Source of the DNA: Streptococcus sp. 29896
Lineage (GTDB): Bacteria > Bacillota > Bacilli > Lactobacillales > Streptococcaceae
Direction: 5' to 3'
Assembly: GCF_032594915.1 (NCBI RefSeq)
Contig: NZ_CP118733.1
Location: 1,736,001 to 1,800,000, forward strand
Length of the DNA: 64,000 bases
Both the position numbers and the translations under genes were made by a program. Below, one piece after another: positions 8,949 to 17,196 of the stretch (positions within the stretch are counted from its first letter, which is position 1; each line of letters begins with the position of its first letter). The notes below the pieces were generated by a model that did no database searches, was not told the DNA's origin, and saw nothing but the letters and a program-made list of their open reading frames with translations.

Positions 8949-9626
8949 CTAAACTGCCAAAGGCATAAAATGACCAACAACCTTTCCTACTATCTTAGGC
9001 TGGTCTTCATAGAAGGCAAACTTATCCGGATGGTCTGGATTGATGGACACCAGACGGAAACCTTCCTCCTCCCGATACACACGCTTGATATAGGTATGAC
9101 CAAACCAGACAATGGCATAGATACCACCGTCATAATCAAAACTAGTCTCCTTGATAAGCGCCACCTCTCCTGATTGGAACATGGGCTCCATGGAATTCCC
9201 CTTAATCCAAGTCGCCACGTCATGGTCCATCTCTTTATCAAAATAGACCGTTTCTGTTTCGAACTCATCCTCAAAGGTCTCACCAGGCCCTGCAGACAGC
9301 AAAATATTGGTTCGAACCTGATAGGCCACAAATTGTACCGACTGTTCTTGTTCCTCCAACAAACGCTGTGAGTAACGCATCACCTTTCCTTTATGAGCAC
9401 TAGTCAGCTTATGGTAGACTGACAAGAGCTCAAAATCAGACTCAAAGTAACCTTTAGCTACCAAAAAAGTCTCCTCCAAAGTCCGCAGATGCTTGGCATT
9501 GGGAACCGTCGTCTCCGATTCCCACTTAGAAATCGTCACCTTCCCAACACCAACCAGCTTCCCTAGATTTTCCTGCGTCATCTCATTGACCAAACGAATC
9601 GCTCGCAAACGCTCCCCTGAAAACAT
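8949..9626 (-). CDS. hdiR: HdiR-type repressor: XRE helix-turn-helix plus S24 autoprotease domain
   Basis: This 225-residue LexA-like regulator has an N-terminal XRE HTH (about 5-58), a linker with an Ala-Gly site in LLSAGPGE (A112-G113), and a C-terminal S24 peptidase domain with GNSMEP (Ser145) and IKRVY (Lys181) as the catalytic pair. HdiR of Lactococcus lactis is cleaved at such a site after DNA damage and releases umuC transcription. Streptococci lack a classical LexA, so this gene is the likely local SOS-type switch. A near-perfect palindrome overlaps its own promoter (9641-9660), which points to autoregulation. Confidence 0.9.
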   Translation of the reverse strand: MFSGERLRAIRLVNEMTQENLGKLVGVGKVTISKWESETTVPNAKHLRTLEETFLVAKGYFESDFELLSVYHKLTSAHKGKVMRYSQRLLEEQEQSVQFVAYQVRTNILLSAGPGETFEDEFETETVYFDKEMDHDVATWIKGNSMEPMFQSGEVALIKETSFDYDGGIYAIVWFGHTYIKRVYREEEGFRLVSINPDHPDKFAFYEDQPKIVGKVVGHFMPLAV

Positions 9627-9640
9627 CCTTCACCTCAATA

Positions 9641-9691
9641 AGTTTCTTTATAAAGTAACTATATTATACAAAATAAATGCTTAACTGACAA
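9641..9691 (-). promoter_or_regulatory. hdiR-umuC operon promoter and putative HdiR operator
   Basis: TTGTCA (9686-9691), 17-base spacer and TATAAT (9663-9668) face the hdiR gene. Immediately downstream of the -10 lies AGTTTCTTTATAAAGTAACT (9641-9660), a 20-bp inverted repeat with one mismatched pair. Its position over the transcription start fits a repressor operator; the assignment to HdiR is inferred from autoregulation in the family. Confidence 0.72.
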
Positions 9692-9813
9692 GGATGAATT
9701 TTCCCTTCGACAACTAAATGGTCTATTTAGCCACAGAAGGAATTACGGAACACCGGTAAACAAGAAACAAAACAAAGGCGACACACAAGCTAGCCTGAAC
9801 ACCTTGAACGAGC

Positions 9814-9849
9814 ACAAAAAACACTCCATGGTGTGAACCATGAAGTGTT
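9814..9849 (-). terminator. Displaced original rpsI terminator
   Basis: The arms 9820-9832 and 9837-9849 pair with one mismatch around a GTGA loop, and a T-run follows on the minus strand. It lies 26 bases beyond the displaced copy of the rpsI 3' end, so it is probably the chromosomal terminator of rpsI before the element inserted. Confidence 0.7.
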
Positions 9850-9874
9850 GTAAATACTGTAATGTAGCTGGTTC

Positions 9875-9924
9875 TTAACGTTTTGAGAACTGGCTAGCTT
9901 TACGTGCTTTCTTAAGACCTGGTT
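9875..9924 (-). repeat. attL: displaced original 3' end of rpsI
   Basis: Bases 9896-9924 are identical over 29 bp to 22242-22270 inside rpsI. Read on the minus strand in the rpsI frame, this fragment encodes [14 protein letters not shown] and a stop, exactly the S9 C-terminus. The last codons differ synonymously from those in the intact gene (AGC CAG TTC TCA here; TCA CAA TTC AGT there). This marks the left boundary of the integrated element and suggests that this copy is the original chromosomal end. Confidence 0.9.
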
Positions 9925-10220
9925 GGGGCAACACTAGTTTTATCCAAATTCAAAAACCTTTAGTATCATGAGGTTTCACGATTTCTAAAATGGTAAATTT
10001 CATCCAATTTCAACTAATATCATCAAAATAAGGTAAATTTTCAAACAAAATAAGCAAAATCGAACCAGAAAATATAACAGTTTACCTTATTTGTTTATTA
10101 TGAAAGAATACTTTTGTAGCTTCTACTCTCACTACTTCATTCCTCTAAACTGTCGAAAAAGCGTAGTCTTTTCGATTGTGCAGAGGAATCCAAAAGGCAG
10201 GTGTTCGCATCTGTCTTTTT
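9925..10220. other. IME left-end non-coding region with arm-type repeats and nested inverted repeat
   Basis: I see no gene here. The stretch contains GGTAAATTT-type sites (9992-10000 and 10025-10041) and an inverted copy (10081-10090). A nested inverted repeat spans 10139-10189: outer arms ATTCCTCT/AGAGGAAT and inner arms TCGAAAA/TTTTCGA. The first set resembles integrase arm sites. The nested repeat could be a terminator of the defence operon or a single-strand replication signal. Confidence 0.5.
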
Positions 10221-10775
10221 TTATCTTTTCACTTTGCCTGCCAGTTCAGATTGCAAGAATGGTTTTATTGAGCCAAGAATAATAGCTCCTGCTTTCTTGT
10301 CTTGCTTTTCAGTTCTATTTCTCTTGTTGAACATATCGAGCATAAATCTATAATCCTTTTCGGGTTCATAATCATTCCATTGTGTAGGTTTAAATGCTCC
10401 AATTTCATATAAATAAAGCAAAAGTTTGCGACTAAAAAATTCTGACGATAATTGAAGAAACTGATTCTCTTCTACTGCATGCAACAACTTAAATAATTGC
10501 TCTTTGACATCAACTTCATGTTTCAAATCATCACGTTCAAATTTCTTAATGCAGGAACTTCCGATAGGGTATAATATACTACCATTCAATTTATTTTCGA
10601 TAGTAAAAAGGTAGCGAAGATGCTCCTTACCGCATATACATGATTCTTCTAGCAATTCATCTTCTTCTACATCTGAAATTTCCCACTCAGCAACAGCCGA
10701 TTCCCAACTATTAGATTCAGAACTATCCATCACATCTTTAATAAGTGTTTGCAAGTATCTACTTTCTGTTCCCAT
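10221..10775 (-). CDS. Uncharacterised protein with CxCGK motif, last gene of the defence operon
   Basis: This 184-residue protein matches no function I know. Visible features are an acidic N-terminus, the motif CICGKEHLRYLFTIENKL (47-64), then IGSSCIKKF about ten residues later. The three cysteines could bind a metal, and the CxCG...GSxCIxxF pattern recurs in hypothetical proteins of phages and mobile elements. A good AAGGAG site lies 9 bases before the ATG at 10775, and only 33 bases separate it from the ImmA/IrrE-like gene, so it is probably co-transcribed with the restriction genes. A role in the defence system is inferred from position only. Confidence 0.75.
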   Translation of the reverse strand: MGTESRYLQTLIKDVMDSSESNSWESAVAEWEISDVEEDELLEESCICGKEHLRYLFTIENKLNGSILYPIGSSCIKKFERDDLKHEVDVKEQLFKLLHAVEENQFLQLSSEFFSRKLLLYLYEIGAFKPTQWNDYEPEKDYRFMLDMFNKRNRTEKQDKKAGAIILGSIKPFLQSELAGKVKR

Positions 10776-10808
10776 AAGCGTTAACTCCTTCCTAATTTTC
10801 TCCCACCA

Positions 10809-12647
10809 TTATTTACTTGTCAATTCATTTCTATTAGTGACTAATTCTTTAAATCCATAGTTGATTAATAGTGCATTACACATATTTACATCTAAACTTG
10901 CCGTCCCACTTAGTATGAACTCATATAGTGTATCCTTCTGATTTCCTGCTCTCAGCATGTTTCCCGATAGTTCAACCAATTTTTTACTAACAATCGGTGG
11001 CAACTTCATTCCGACACAAATAGCAATAACGCTTTCAAGCTTGGGCTCAGTCTTGTCATTTCGAAGATTAGAAATTGCTTTTAACCCAAGATTGCTTGCA
11101 TCAGCCAACTCCTGATTTCTCACATCACGCCACTTCATCACTTCCACTAATGCAGGAGAAAAACTGCTCATCCCATTGAGCTTGGACATGATTTCAATAA
11201 CATCACCTATATGAATATCAACTTTCTCAATCCACTCATTTTTATCTTTAGGATAGCTAATCGTAATTTGAATATCAGAATCGGCATCACGATTGAGCAA
11301 CAAAGTCAAAGCGGTAGAATGTCCTGTTTTGGTACTAGAAGAAATTTCAAATACTACACAGCATTCGTCCATATGTTGACGTGCATACGGTGTAAAGAAT
11401 GGATTCCCCACAATATCATACGAGATATACTTAGCATCATTGATACAAAGATGAGATTCCACATAAAGTAGCTCACCTTTTTCAACACGCTCTTTTAAGA
11501 TTGGTTGAGATAATAATTGTAAACCTAACTGAATTAAACTTACTGAAAATGTTTGAGTATCCTCTAGATAGCCTGTCTTCCATCTGTGAGTTGGGACGTA
11601 GGCATCATCTACATAAATAAATGCACCCTTGACTATTTCAAATCCACATTCTGCCAAGCGAACTTTTGCAGACAAGCGAGAAACTCCGAAAAACTGAGCT
11701 AGTTCATCAATCCACTTCTCTACAATCTCGAGTTCATCTCGGGTTTGGCTCATTTCAATAAGACATTGCTGTCTACTCCTTGCTTCTTGAATAAACATCT
11801 CTTTGGGCATCAGGATTTTTGGGGCAATTGATTCAGCGTGCCATTCCATCCAACCAATCATATCAGAAGCTTTTTCATCCTTAATGTCATTTGTTGTAGA
11901 TAGAACAGAAAGTTCCTCTTCCTCAGCTCTTGCTAATTCTAAAGCATAACGATGCAATTCCCAGTGAACACATTCATGAAGAATCGTATTTCTCACAACT
12001 CCAAGATTTCGTATCTGAGGAAGCTTTTCATCAATAACTACTGTTCCCGCAGAGATATCCTTTTCAGGATTATCTTGAAAATAGATTTGACCAAAAATTG
12101 AAGTATCCTCCGTAATGGAAGCATACTTTAACTGAAGCCCCATTTGTTGAACAATATAATCAGGTTCAACTCTTGTCGGTGTCAGCAAGGCATTTCGGTC
12201 ATATTTATTCAAAATTGCTTCTGCCACCTTATCCAAATCATCCTTCCAAATAAATGGAACAAGTTTATCAGAGAGAGGATATTTAAAGGTACTATACGTC
12301 CCCTTCTCATAGGTATCAACTTTTACAATTTTAAAATTTTTGATTCCTGCATCAGGCTTTCCAATAGCAGATACACGAAGCCAACGATTCTTTTCGATGG
12401 TATTCTCATAATGATTGGTACGTTCAGTTACTACTGCATAGACATCCGTCAAAATATCTATATCAATTTCGCCATCTCCACGATGTCCAGCATAAACATA
12501 CTTGAAGTCTACATCTGTAACTTCTACTTCATCGTCATAATCATAGGTAATACCTAGCTCTTCAAGATTGCCTAGGAAATATTTCTCACTTGCATCATAG
12601 ATTTCATCATAGAATGTTTTTTCAATATATTTGGTAAAAGAAATCAA
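10809..12647 (-). CDS. ImmA/IrrE-like metalloprotease with C-terminal HTH domain, defence operon
   Basis: This 612-residue protein has three visible regions. The first 160 residues have no recognised domain. A central ImmA/IrrE-type zinc peptidase carries the HExxH motif TILHECVHWE (221-230) and a downstream WHAESIAPKILMPKEM segment with the probable third ligand. The C-terminus (about 505-555) resembles an XRE-type helix-turn-helix (ELADASNLGLKAISNLRNDK). ImmA-type proteases cleave repressors of mobile elements; a single chain with protease and DNA-binding parts could act as a sensor or regulator. The start is a TTG at 12647 with AGGAGG overlapping the stop of the helicase gene, so translation is coupled to the R-M genes. 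The family is normally far shorter. Confidence 0.82.
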   Translation of the reverse strand: MISFTKYIEKTFYDEIYDASEKYFLGNLEELGITYDYDDEVEVTDVDFKYVYAGHRGDGEIDIDILTDVYAVVTERTNHYENTIEKNRWLRVSAIGKPDAGIKNFKIVKVDTYEKGTYSTFKYPLSDKLVPFIWKDDLDKVAEAILNKYDRNALLTPTRVEPDYIVQQMGLQLKYASITEDTSIFGQIYFQDNPEKDISAGTVVIDEKLPQIRNLGVVRNTILHECVHWELHRYALELARAEEEELSVLSTTNDIKDEKASDMIGWMEWHAESIAPKILMPKEMFIQEARSRQQCLIEMSQTRDELEIVEKWIDELAQFFGVSRLSAKVRLAECGFEIVKGAFIYVDDAYVPTHRWKTGYLEDTQTFSVSLIQLGLQLLSQPILKERVEKGELLYVESHLCINDAKYISYDIVGNPFFTPYARQHMDECCVVFEISSSTKTGHSTALTLLLNRDADSDIQITISYPKDKNEWIEKVDIHIGDVIEIMSKLNGMSSFSPALVEVMKWRDVRNQELADASNLGLKAISNLRNDKTEPKLESVIAICVGMKLPPIVSKKLVELSGNMLRAGNQKDTLYEFILSGTASLDVNMCNALLINYGFKELVTNRNELTSK

Positions 12648-12655
12648 GTCCCCTC

Positions 12656-14881
12656 CTAAAATCCAAACAGTTCATCAATCGGATGCCAATCTGCCATATC
12701 GTCTCTCCATTCCCCTTCGTTCAAATAGCGAAGAGTGCCTGCAATATCACGGACAAGTGCCCCTTTTAAATTATATTTCTCAAGATAAGCTTTCAAAGCT
12801 TCGTATTTCAAGGGTGCGTACTCGTCAATATTCTTATCTTCACCTTTAGCACTTTCTCCGCCCTTGGTTTCTACAATATAGACATCGCCATTCTTCATTT
12901 TGACAATATAATCAGGATAGAAATGATGGGAGGAGCTGGCTGTATAATAGACAATTGAAAAATATTGACTTCCTTTATCACCGTTCTTATAGACAAACTC
13001 AACAGCATCTTCGTGTGATTCAATGTACTCTTCAAAAAGACGTTCAACTTCACTTCCTTTGAGAACGCTATTTGTATAACCTTCATAGATATTGGTTATT
13101 GTATCAATATGTTCCAATTTTGGATTATAGGAATAACGTTCTGTCATCGGAATATAGAAATCATTCTCCTGAGGTACTACAAGTCCCATACTGATGGTTG
13201 GCTGAATATCAGCTTGTCTAAAGACTTCACGCAGAGCGCGCCAATTATTCAAGATAAAGGCTGTCCATTCGCTAGCTTCCAACATCAAAAGTTTTTGCTT
13301 GTTTGGTCGCTTATCATCCATGAAGAAGCGTTTCAGAAGAGCTTCAACCTGACTTACTTTCAAGTGAGTAACTCGGTCAAGTTCATGATAAGCATGAAGC
13401 AAGTCAAGACGATTAGCACGATAGTCTGCTTCTACTCGTCTTTCTCTATCTTGAAGGCGGTCAGAATGTTCCAACGTATCAAAACGACCTTGTTTATAGG
13501 TGTTAACAATGGAACTTCCAAATTGAAGTCCTTGATTTTCTAACTTTTGCTTATTTGATTCAACATCTTCTGTCAGATTCCATTCACGAACCATACCTTG
13601 ATAGAGATTTTCACGTATAGCTTTTTCATTTTGTCCTTCATGCAAATCAAGTACTCGCTCGCTGATTAAATGGAAATCTTTAGCTATATCTTTTCGATTC
13701 AGAAGTGGCGTAGGTGCTCCTACTCCTTTTTGAGTAAATGCACCATTCAAGAAGTCCACATCAAAAGTATAAAGATAAGCATTATCCAATACATCAATAT
13801 CATAATGCCCTTTGAAAGGTTCGGGCATCCTACGGATACGACCAATAGTCTGAATAGTAAAGGCTTCACCCATGTTTTCACGAATCTTAATCAGAATCTT
13901 AGCTCGTGGAGCATCCCAACCTGTGGCAATTGCCTGTTTGATAATAAGATATTCTACTTCGTTATCAAGCTCTTGTACATTGAGATAGTTTCGCTTTTGG
14001 TCAGCTAGCCAAATTCCAAGTTTTCCGTCCTCATAAGTTTTATGTAGTTTTTCTTGAATATATTTTTCAATCCGACTAACCAACTCCGGCTCTGAATCCG
14101 ACTTATCAGGTAATTGAACCAATACCAAGGGATTGATTCCTGTTACACCATGTTCAGCATAGCCCTGCACAATTTCTTTACGCTTCAGCTCAGCACTTTC
14201 AAAGAGAAGTTCAAATTCCTCACTAATATGCTGACTCTCGTCAAGATAGTTTTCAAGTCCTTCGTTGACGACAACCGATTTTGTAATCAATCCTGATGCA
14301 ATAACTTCTTCTTCCATCACCTCATAGAACTCTATCTTGTCAGGCATATTGGGGTCTTCAATTGTAGCAGAAACCTTGACAGTTTTTGAAGCATTAAAGC
14401 GTGCAATAATGTCTCTCGCCTTTTTGGTATCATTACGATGTGCTTCATCAATGACAAGAATAAAATGACGACCTGCTGCGACAGCCTTTTCAATCTTATC
14501 TTCAAGATTATCACGCTCGCTATCCGAAAGCATGGCTTTCGACTTCTTACCGATAACACGCTCATAGTTAATAAAGGTAACACTTTCCTTATCAAATCCT
14601 TGCAGTAAGGCATCATCCACTGACTGTGCCTTAATAGATGAGAAATGCTTCGCCTTATCCTGACTCTGTTCTTCAAGTTCTCCTGCTCCAGGCGTAAACC
14701 ATACAAATGCTACGTTATCATGTGTACTTGAAATATAGGTATTGACCCAATCAAGAAGGGTAATCGTCTTACCCGAACCCGTTGGCGATTTAATCATCAG
14801 TTCATTCACACCATACTCGGGTGCTGTAAACTTTAAAAGTTTATCGACCAGTTTTTGTTGGAAATTTTTTAATTCAATCAT
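12656..14881 (-). CDS. res: Type III restriction enzyme Res subunit (DEAD/DEAH helicase-nuclease)
   Basis: The protein has 741 residues from the ATG at 14881; a TTG at 14887 would add two. Using the longer numbering, Walker A SPTGSGKT is at 34-41, the DEAH box IDEAH ends at 150, SATIE follows, and QTIGRIRRMP is helicase motif VI. Near the C-terminus PDYIVKMK (from 658) and VETKGG (ETK 673-675) form a PD-(D/E)XK nuclease signature. Type III Res subunits translocate or slide on DNA and cut when two unmethylated sites meet. The protein is shorter than the common 900-1000 residues. ATG and the mod stop overlap as ATGA, so Res is translationally coupled to Mod. Confidence 0.88.
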   Translation of the reverse strand: MIELKNFQQKLVDKLLKFTAPEYGVNELMIKSPTGSGKTITLLDWVNTYISSTHDNVAFVWFTPGAGELEEQSQDKAKHFSSIKAQSVDDALLQGFDKESVTFINYERVIGKKSKAMLSDSERDNLEDKIEKAVAAGRHFILVIDEAHRNDTKKARDIIARFNASKTVKVSATIEDPNMPDKIEFYEVMEEEVIASGLITKSVVVNEGLENYLDESQHISEEFELLFESAELKRKEIVQGYAEHGVTGINPLVLVQLPDKSDSEPELVSRIEKYIQEKLHKTYEDGKLGIWLADQKRNYLNVQELDNEVEYLIIKQAIATGWDAPRAKILIKIRENMGEAFTIQTIGRIRRMPEPFKGHYDIDVLDNAYLYTFDVDFLNGAFTQKGVGAPTPLLNRKDIAKDFHLISERVLDLHEGQNEKAIRENLYQGMVREWNLTEDVESNKQKLENQGLQFGSSIVNTYKQGRFDTLEHSDRLQDRERRVEADYRANRLDLLHAYHELDRVTHLKVSQVEALLKRFFMDDKRPNKQKLLMLEASEWTAFILNNWRALREVFRQADIQPTISMGLVVPQENDFYIPMTERYSYNPKLEHIDTITNIYEGYTNSVLKGSEVERLFEEYIESHEDAVEFVYKNGDKGSQYFSIVYYTASSSHHFYPDYIVKMKNGDVYIVETKGGESAKGEDKNIDEYAPLKYEALKAYLEKYNLKGALVRDIAGTLRYLNEGEWRDDMADWHPIDELFGF

Positions 14882-16482
14882 GACCAAATATCCTTTCCGA
14901 AGTAGTAATGTGGAATCTCCTGTTTCGTGATGTTTTTGTCACGAAGGATGCGTTCTTGCTTCTCATCGAAGAAAATCTCAGGATGAATGAAGAGGGTAGA
15001 ATTTTCAATAAAATCTGACTCAGCCATTTCATCCAACTGTCCTTCTGACAAGATGACCTGCACTTTGGGATTTGAAATATCAACACCAAATTCCAACTCA
15101 ACCAGAGGGGTCACATAGTTGAGCAACTCATACTCAAGTGTCACATCAGGAAAATCTTCCTTAACCACAAAGTCTGTCTTGAAGTATTTGAGATTAAATT
15201 TTTGAGACTCATAAAACTCTGTTCCTTCATGTAATTTATTTAAGCGTGCATAAGTAATATCTTGAGCAATATTATTTTCATTGTTAGTCGCCAAAATAAA
15301 CTTTCTATTTCCACCAGCTTCAATAACAGCTTGAGCTGTTGTTCCAGAACCAGCAAAAAAATCCAGAATAGTAGAATTTTCAGGAGCAGTAACTTCTATT
15401 AAATATTTCATTAGCTCCAAAGGTTTAGGATTGTTAAACTGTACTTTAGGTAATAACTTCTTCAAAAACATAGTCGTTTTCTGATTATCAAATACCCCCC
15501 AATTTGATTTTAAGGCCTTAGTAGAATTTCTCATATTGTTCAAGAATTCTTTTTGCTTTGGAAGATTTGCTTTCCATAAAATCCTATCTTCAGCTATCAT
15601 CTTCTCTAAGGATTCTTTAGAAAAAGCCCAAGTGTTCGTATACTTTTTCCCAGTATTAGGGTCAGTTATAGTAAATGCTTCCTCGATTGGCTTTATGGTA
15701 CTTTTTATATTAGATTCTCTCCAAGGTCCTCTCGGGTCATTATCTGGATTTTTAAATCCAGACTCATCTCTTTTTTCTCCCAAAAATCTGAAATTGTCGG
15801 AAATTTGGTATGCAAGTATATATTCATGTACTCCTACCATCATGTTTCTTGGTGGGACACCTTTAGCAGACGATTTCTTATCCCAAACAATTGATTCCAC
15901 AAAATTTTGCTCACCAAAAATTTCATCCATAAGTAGCTTTAATTGACTTTGTTCATTTTCATCAATACTTACTAAAATAACCCCCATTTGAGATAGTAAG
16001 TCTTTTGCAATTTTCAATCTATGACTCATAAAACTCAACCACTTTGAATGCGAGTATCCATCTGTTTTATCTACAATCTTATCATTGTAGATAAAATCCT
16101 TGTTTCCTGTATTATAAGGCGGGTCAATATAGATAACATCAATTTTCCCGGCATGTGTTTTTTTCAAGAGATGTAGACTATGAAGGTTATCACCTTCAAG
16201 CAGGAAGTTATAATCCTCCGATTCAGGATTCCCCACAATTTTCTTGGTCTCGTCCTCAATGAAGACAGGAATCTTTGTTTTCATTTCCTCCTCGACCAAT
16301 TCGGCATGTTCCTCCCAGACCAAACCATATTTCTTAGTATTGAGCAAGCGGATAAGATTTTCCAGCTTATCAACATCCTCATTTCGTCTATCTTCACGAG
16401 CCTGTTTCAGAAGTTCCTGTACATAGGTGATAGCTCCATCTTTCTCGTTCTTACGAGGGCGTTCGATAAAATCTTTAGACAT
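14878..16482 (-). CDS. mod: Type III DNA methyltransferase Mod subunit (N6-adenine)
   Basis: This 534-residue adenine methyltransferase has DPPYNTG (from 120) before DFFAGSGTT (374-382), the beta-class order typical of type III Mod enzymes. The central part between these motifs holds the target recognition region. It modifies one strand of an asymmetric site and is needed for Res activity. The ATG at 16482 has an AGGGGG ribosome binding site 7 bases upstream, but this site lies in the 3' arm of a strong hairpin (16486-16519). An in-frame TGA at 16503 shows that the coding frame does not extend into the heptanucleotide repeat further upstream. Confidence 0.9.
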   Translation of the reverse strand: MSKDFIERPRKNEKDGAITYVQELLKQAREDRRNEDVDKLENLIRLLNTKKYGLVWEEHAELVEEEMKTKIPVFIEDETKKIVGNPESEDYNFLLEGDNLHSLHLLKKTHAGKIDVIYIDPPYNTGNKDFIYNDKIVDKTDGYSHSKWLSFMSHRLKIAKDLLSQMGVILVSIDENEQSQLKLLMDEIFGEQNFVESIVWDKKSSAKGVPPRNMMVGVHEYILAYQISDNFRFLGEKRDESGFKNPDNDPRGPWRESNIKSTIKPIEEAFTITDPNTGKKYTNTWAFSKESLEKMIAEDRILWKANLPKQKEFLNNMRNSTKALKSNWGVFDNQKTTMFLKKLLPKVQFNNPKPLELMKYLIEVTAPENSTILDFFAGSGTTAQAVIEAGGNRKFILATNNENNIAQDITYARLNKLHEGTEFYESQKFNLKYFKTDFVVKEDFPDVTLEYELLNYVTPLVELEFGVDISNPKVQVILSEGQLDEMAESDFIENSTLFIHPEIFFDEKQERILRDKNITKQEIPHYYFGKDIWS

Positions 16483-16485
16483 TAC

Positions 16486-16519
16486 AAAACACCCCCTTTC
16501 TCAAAAAAGAGGGTGTTTT
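16486..16519 (-). promoter_or_regulatory. Hairpin sequestering the mod ribosome binding site
   Basis: In the minus-strand transcript the arm from 16519 to 16509 (AAAACACCCTC) pairs with the arm from 16496 to 16486 (GGGGGTGTTTT), an 11-bp stem with one wobble. The AGGGGG Shine-Dalgarno sequence of mod lies inside the second arm. There is no T-run outside the stem, so a translational rather than termination role is more likely. Confidence 0.65.
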
Positions 16520-16545
16520 CGTACACGCAGAAAAGAGGTAGAAAA

Positions 16546-16779
16546 CTACCTTGTTGCTTGTTGCTTGTTGCTTGTTGCTTGTTGCTTGTTGCTTGTTGCT
16601 TGTTGCTTGTTGCTTGTTGCTTGTTGCTTGTTGCTTGTTGCTTGTTGCTTGTTGCTTGTTGCTTGTTGCTTGTTGCTTGTTGCTTGTTGCTTGTTGCTTG
16701 TTGCTTGTTGCTTGTTGCTTGTTGCTTGTTGCTTGTTGCTTGTTGCTTGTTGCTTGTTGCTTGTTGCTAATGGTATCAA
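16546..16779 (-). CDS. Possible leader ORF translated through the heptanucleotide repeat
   Basis: A TTG start at 16779 is preceded by AAGGAG with 9-base spacing. The 77 codons are almost entirely the cycle NKQQATS and end at a TAG (16546-16548), upstream of the mod hairpin. A heptamer repeat is open in all frames, so only the exit frame changes with copy number. The other two exit frames run through the hairpin and stop at TAA 16482-16484, overlapping the mod ATG, or TAA 16475-16477, just inside mod. Whether it is translated is not known; it may be a chance ORF. Confidence 0.35.
   Translation of the reverse strand: MIPLATSNKQQATSNKQQATSNKQQATSNKQQATSNKQQATSNKQQATSNKQQATSNKQQATSNKQQATSNKQQATR
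16550..16768. repeat. Heptanucleotide tandem repeat, 31 perfect copies of TTGTTGC
   Basis: The unit TTGTTGC (minus strand GCAACAA) is repeated 31 times without interruption from 16551 to 16767, with one matching base at each end. Such long perfect heptamers change length by slipped-strand mispairing. The tract begins 68 bases upstream of the mod start codon. Confidence 0.97.
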
Positions 16780-16824
16780 GTTCTAAATCTCCTTGTCAAC
16801 TGATTTCTTTACTGTTCTATTATA
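16771..16824 (-). promoter_or_regulatory. Candidate promoter region of the mod-res defence operon
   Basis: On the minus strand a consensus TATAAT (16819-16824) lies upstream of the repeat, with a poor T-rich -35. A perfect TTGACA (16794-16799) with a weak GATACC 16 bases downstream (16772-16777) is an alternative. Either would place the whole repeat in the 5' untranslated leader. Confidence 0.45.
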
Positions 16825-17196
16825 CCACGAAGGACTTGAGAAAAAAATTTAATACCGCTAAAAGAAAAAAATGACCTGACAAGTCCTTTTTCGGGGTATT
16901 TTAGTTCAATATTTCAGAGAAAAACAGCAAGAAATTCCGTTATATCAAGCTTAATGATAGTGACTTGACAAGTTATATATTTATATCCTGCAAAGAGTTA
17001 AGATTAGCTTATAAATATAAATAGTCCAAATGGTGGCCACCAAAGGACGGAATGAAACAATATGAAAATCAGCCAATAACAGGTTGATTCTGCATATTAC
17101 TGTTTCACCGTGTCTTTGGTGTGCTTTTTTACACTCACTCGGTAACTGTAATAGCTCATATGTTTCTTTCCGTCTGAGGGCTGGAAAGGACAACTT
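16825..17196. other. Divergent intergenic region of the IME with GC palindrome
   Basis: No gene is supported in these 372 bases between the leftward defence operon and the rightward transfer module. A striking palindrome, TGGTGGCCACCA (17031-17042), is nested within GTCC/GGAC (17024-17027 and 17045-17048). It may be an operator for the HTH protein encoded at 17197. A TTGACA (about 16962-16967) lies upstream on the plus strand without a clear -10. Confidence 0.45.

Noticed and set aside
16550..16768. CRISPR array
   Set aside because: The unit is only 7 bases, perfect and without spacers; it is a simple sequence repeat.
16483..16768. In-frame extension of mod through the repeat (classical coding phase variation)
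   Set aside because: An in-frame TGA at 16501-16503 lies between the repeat and the mod ATG, so the repeat cannot be part of the Mod reading frame.
16180..16874. Plus-strand ORFs through the heptanucleotide repeat (LVACCLL cycles)
   Set aside because: A 7-base repeat without stops is open in every frame. These ORFs lie partly antisense to mod and have no plausible start signals.
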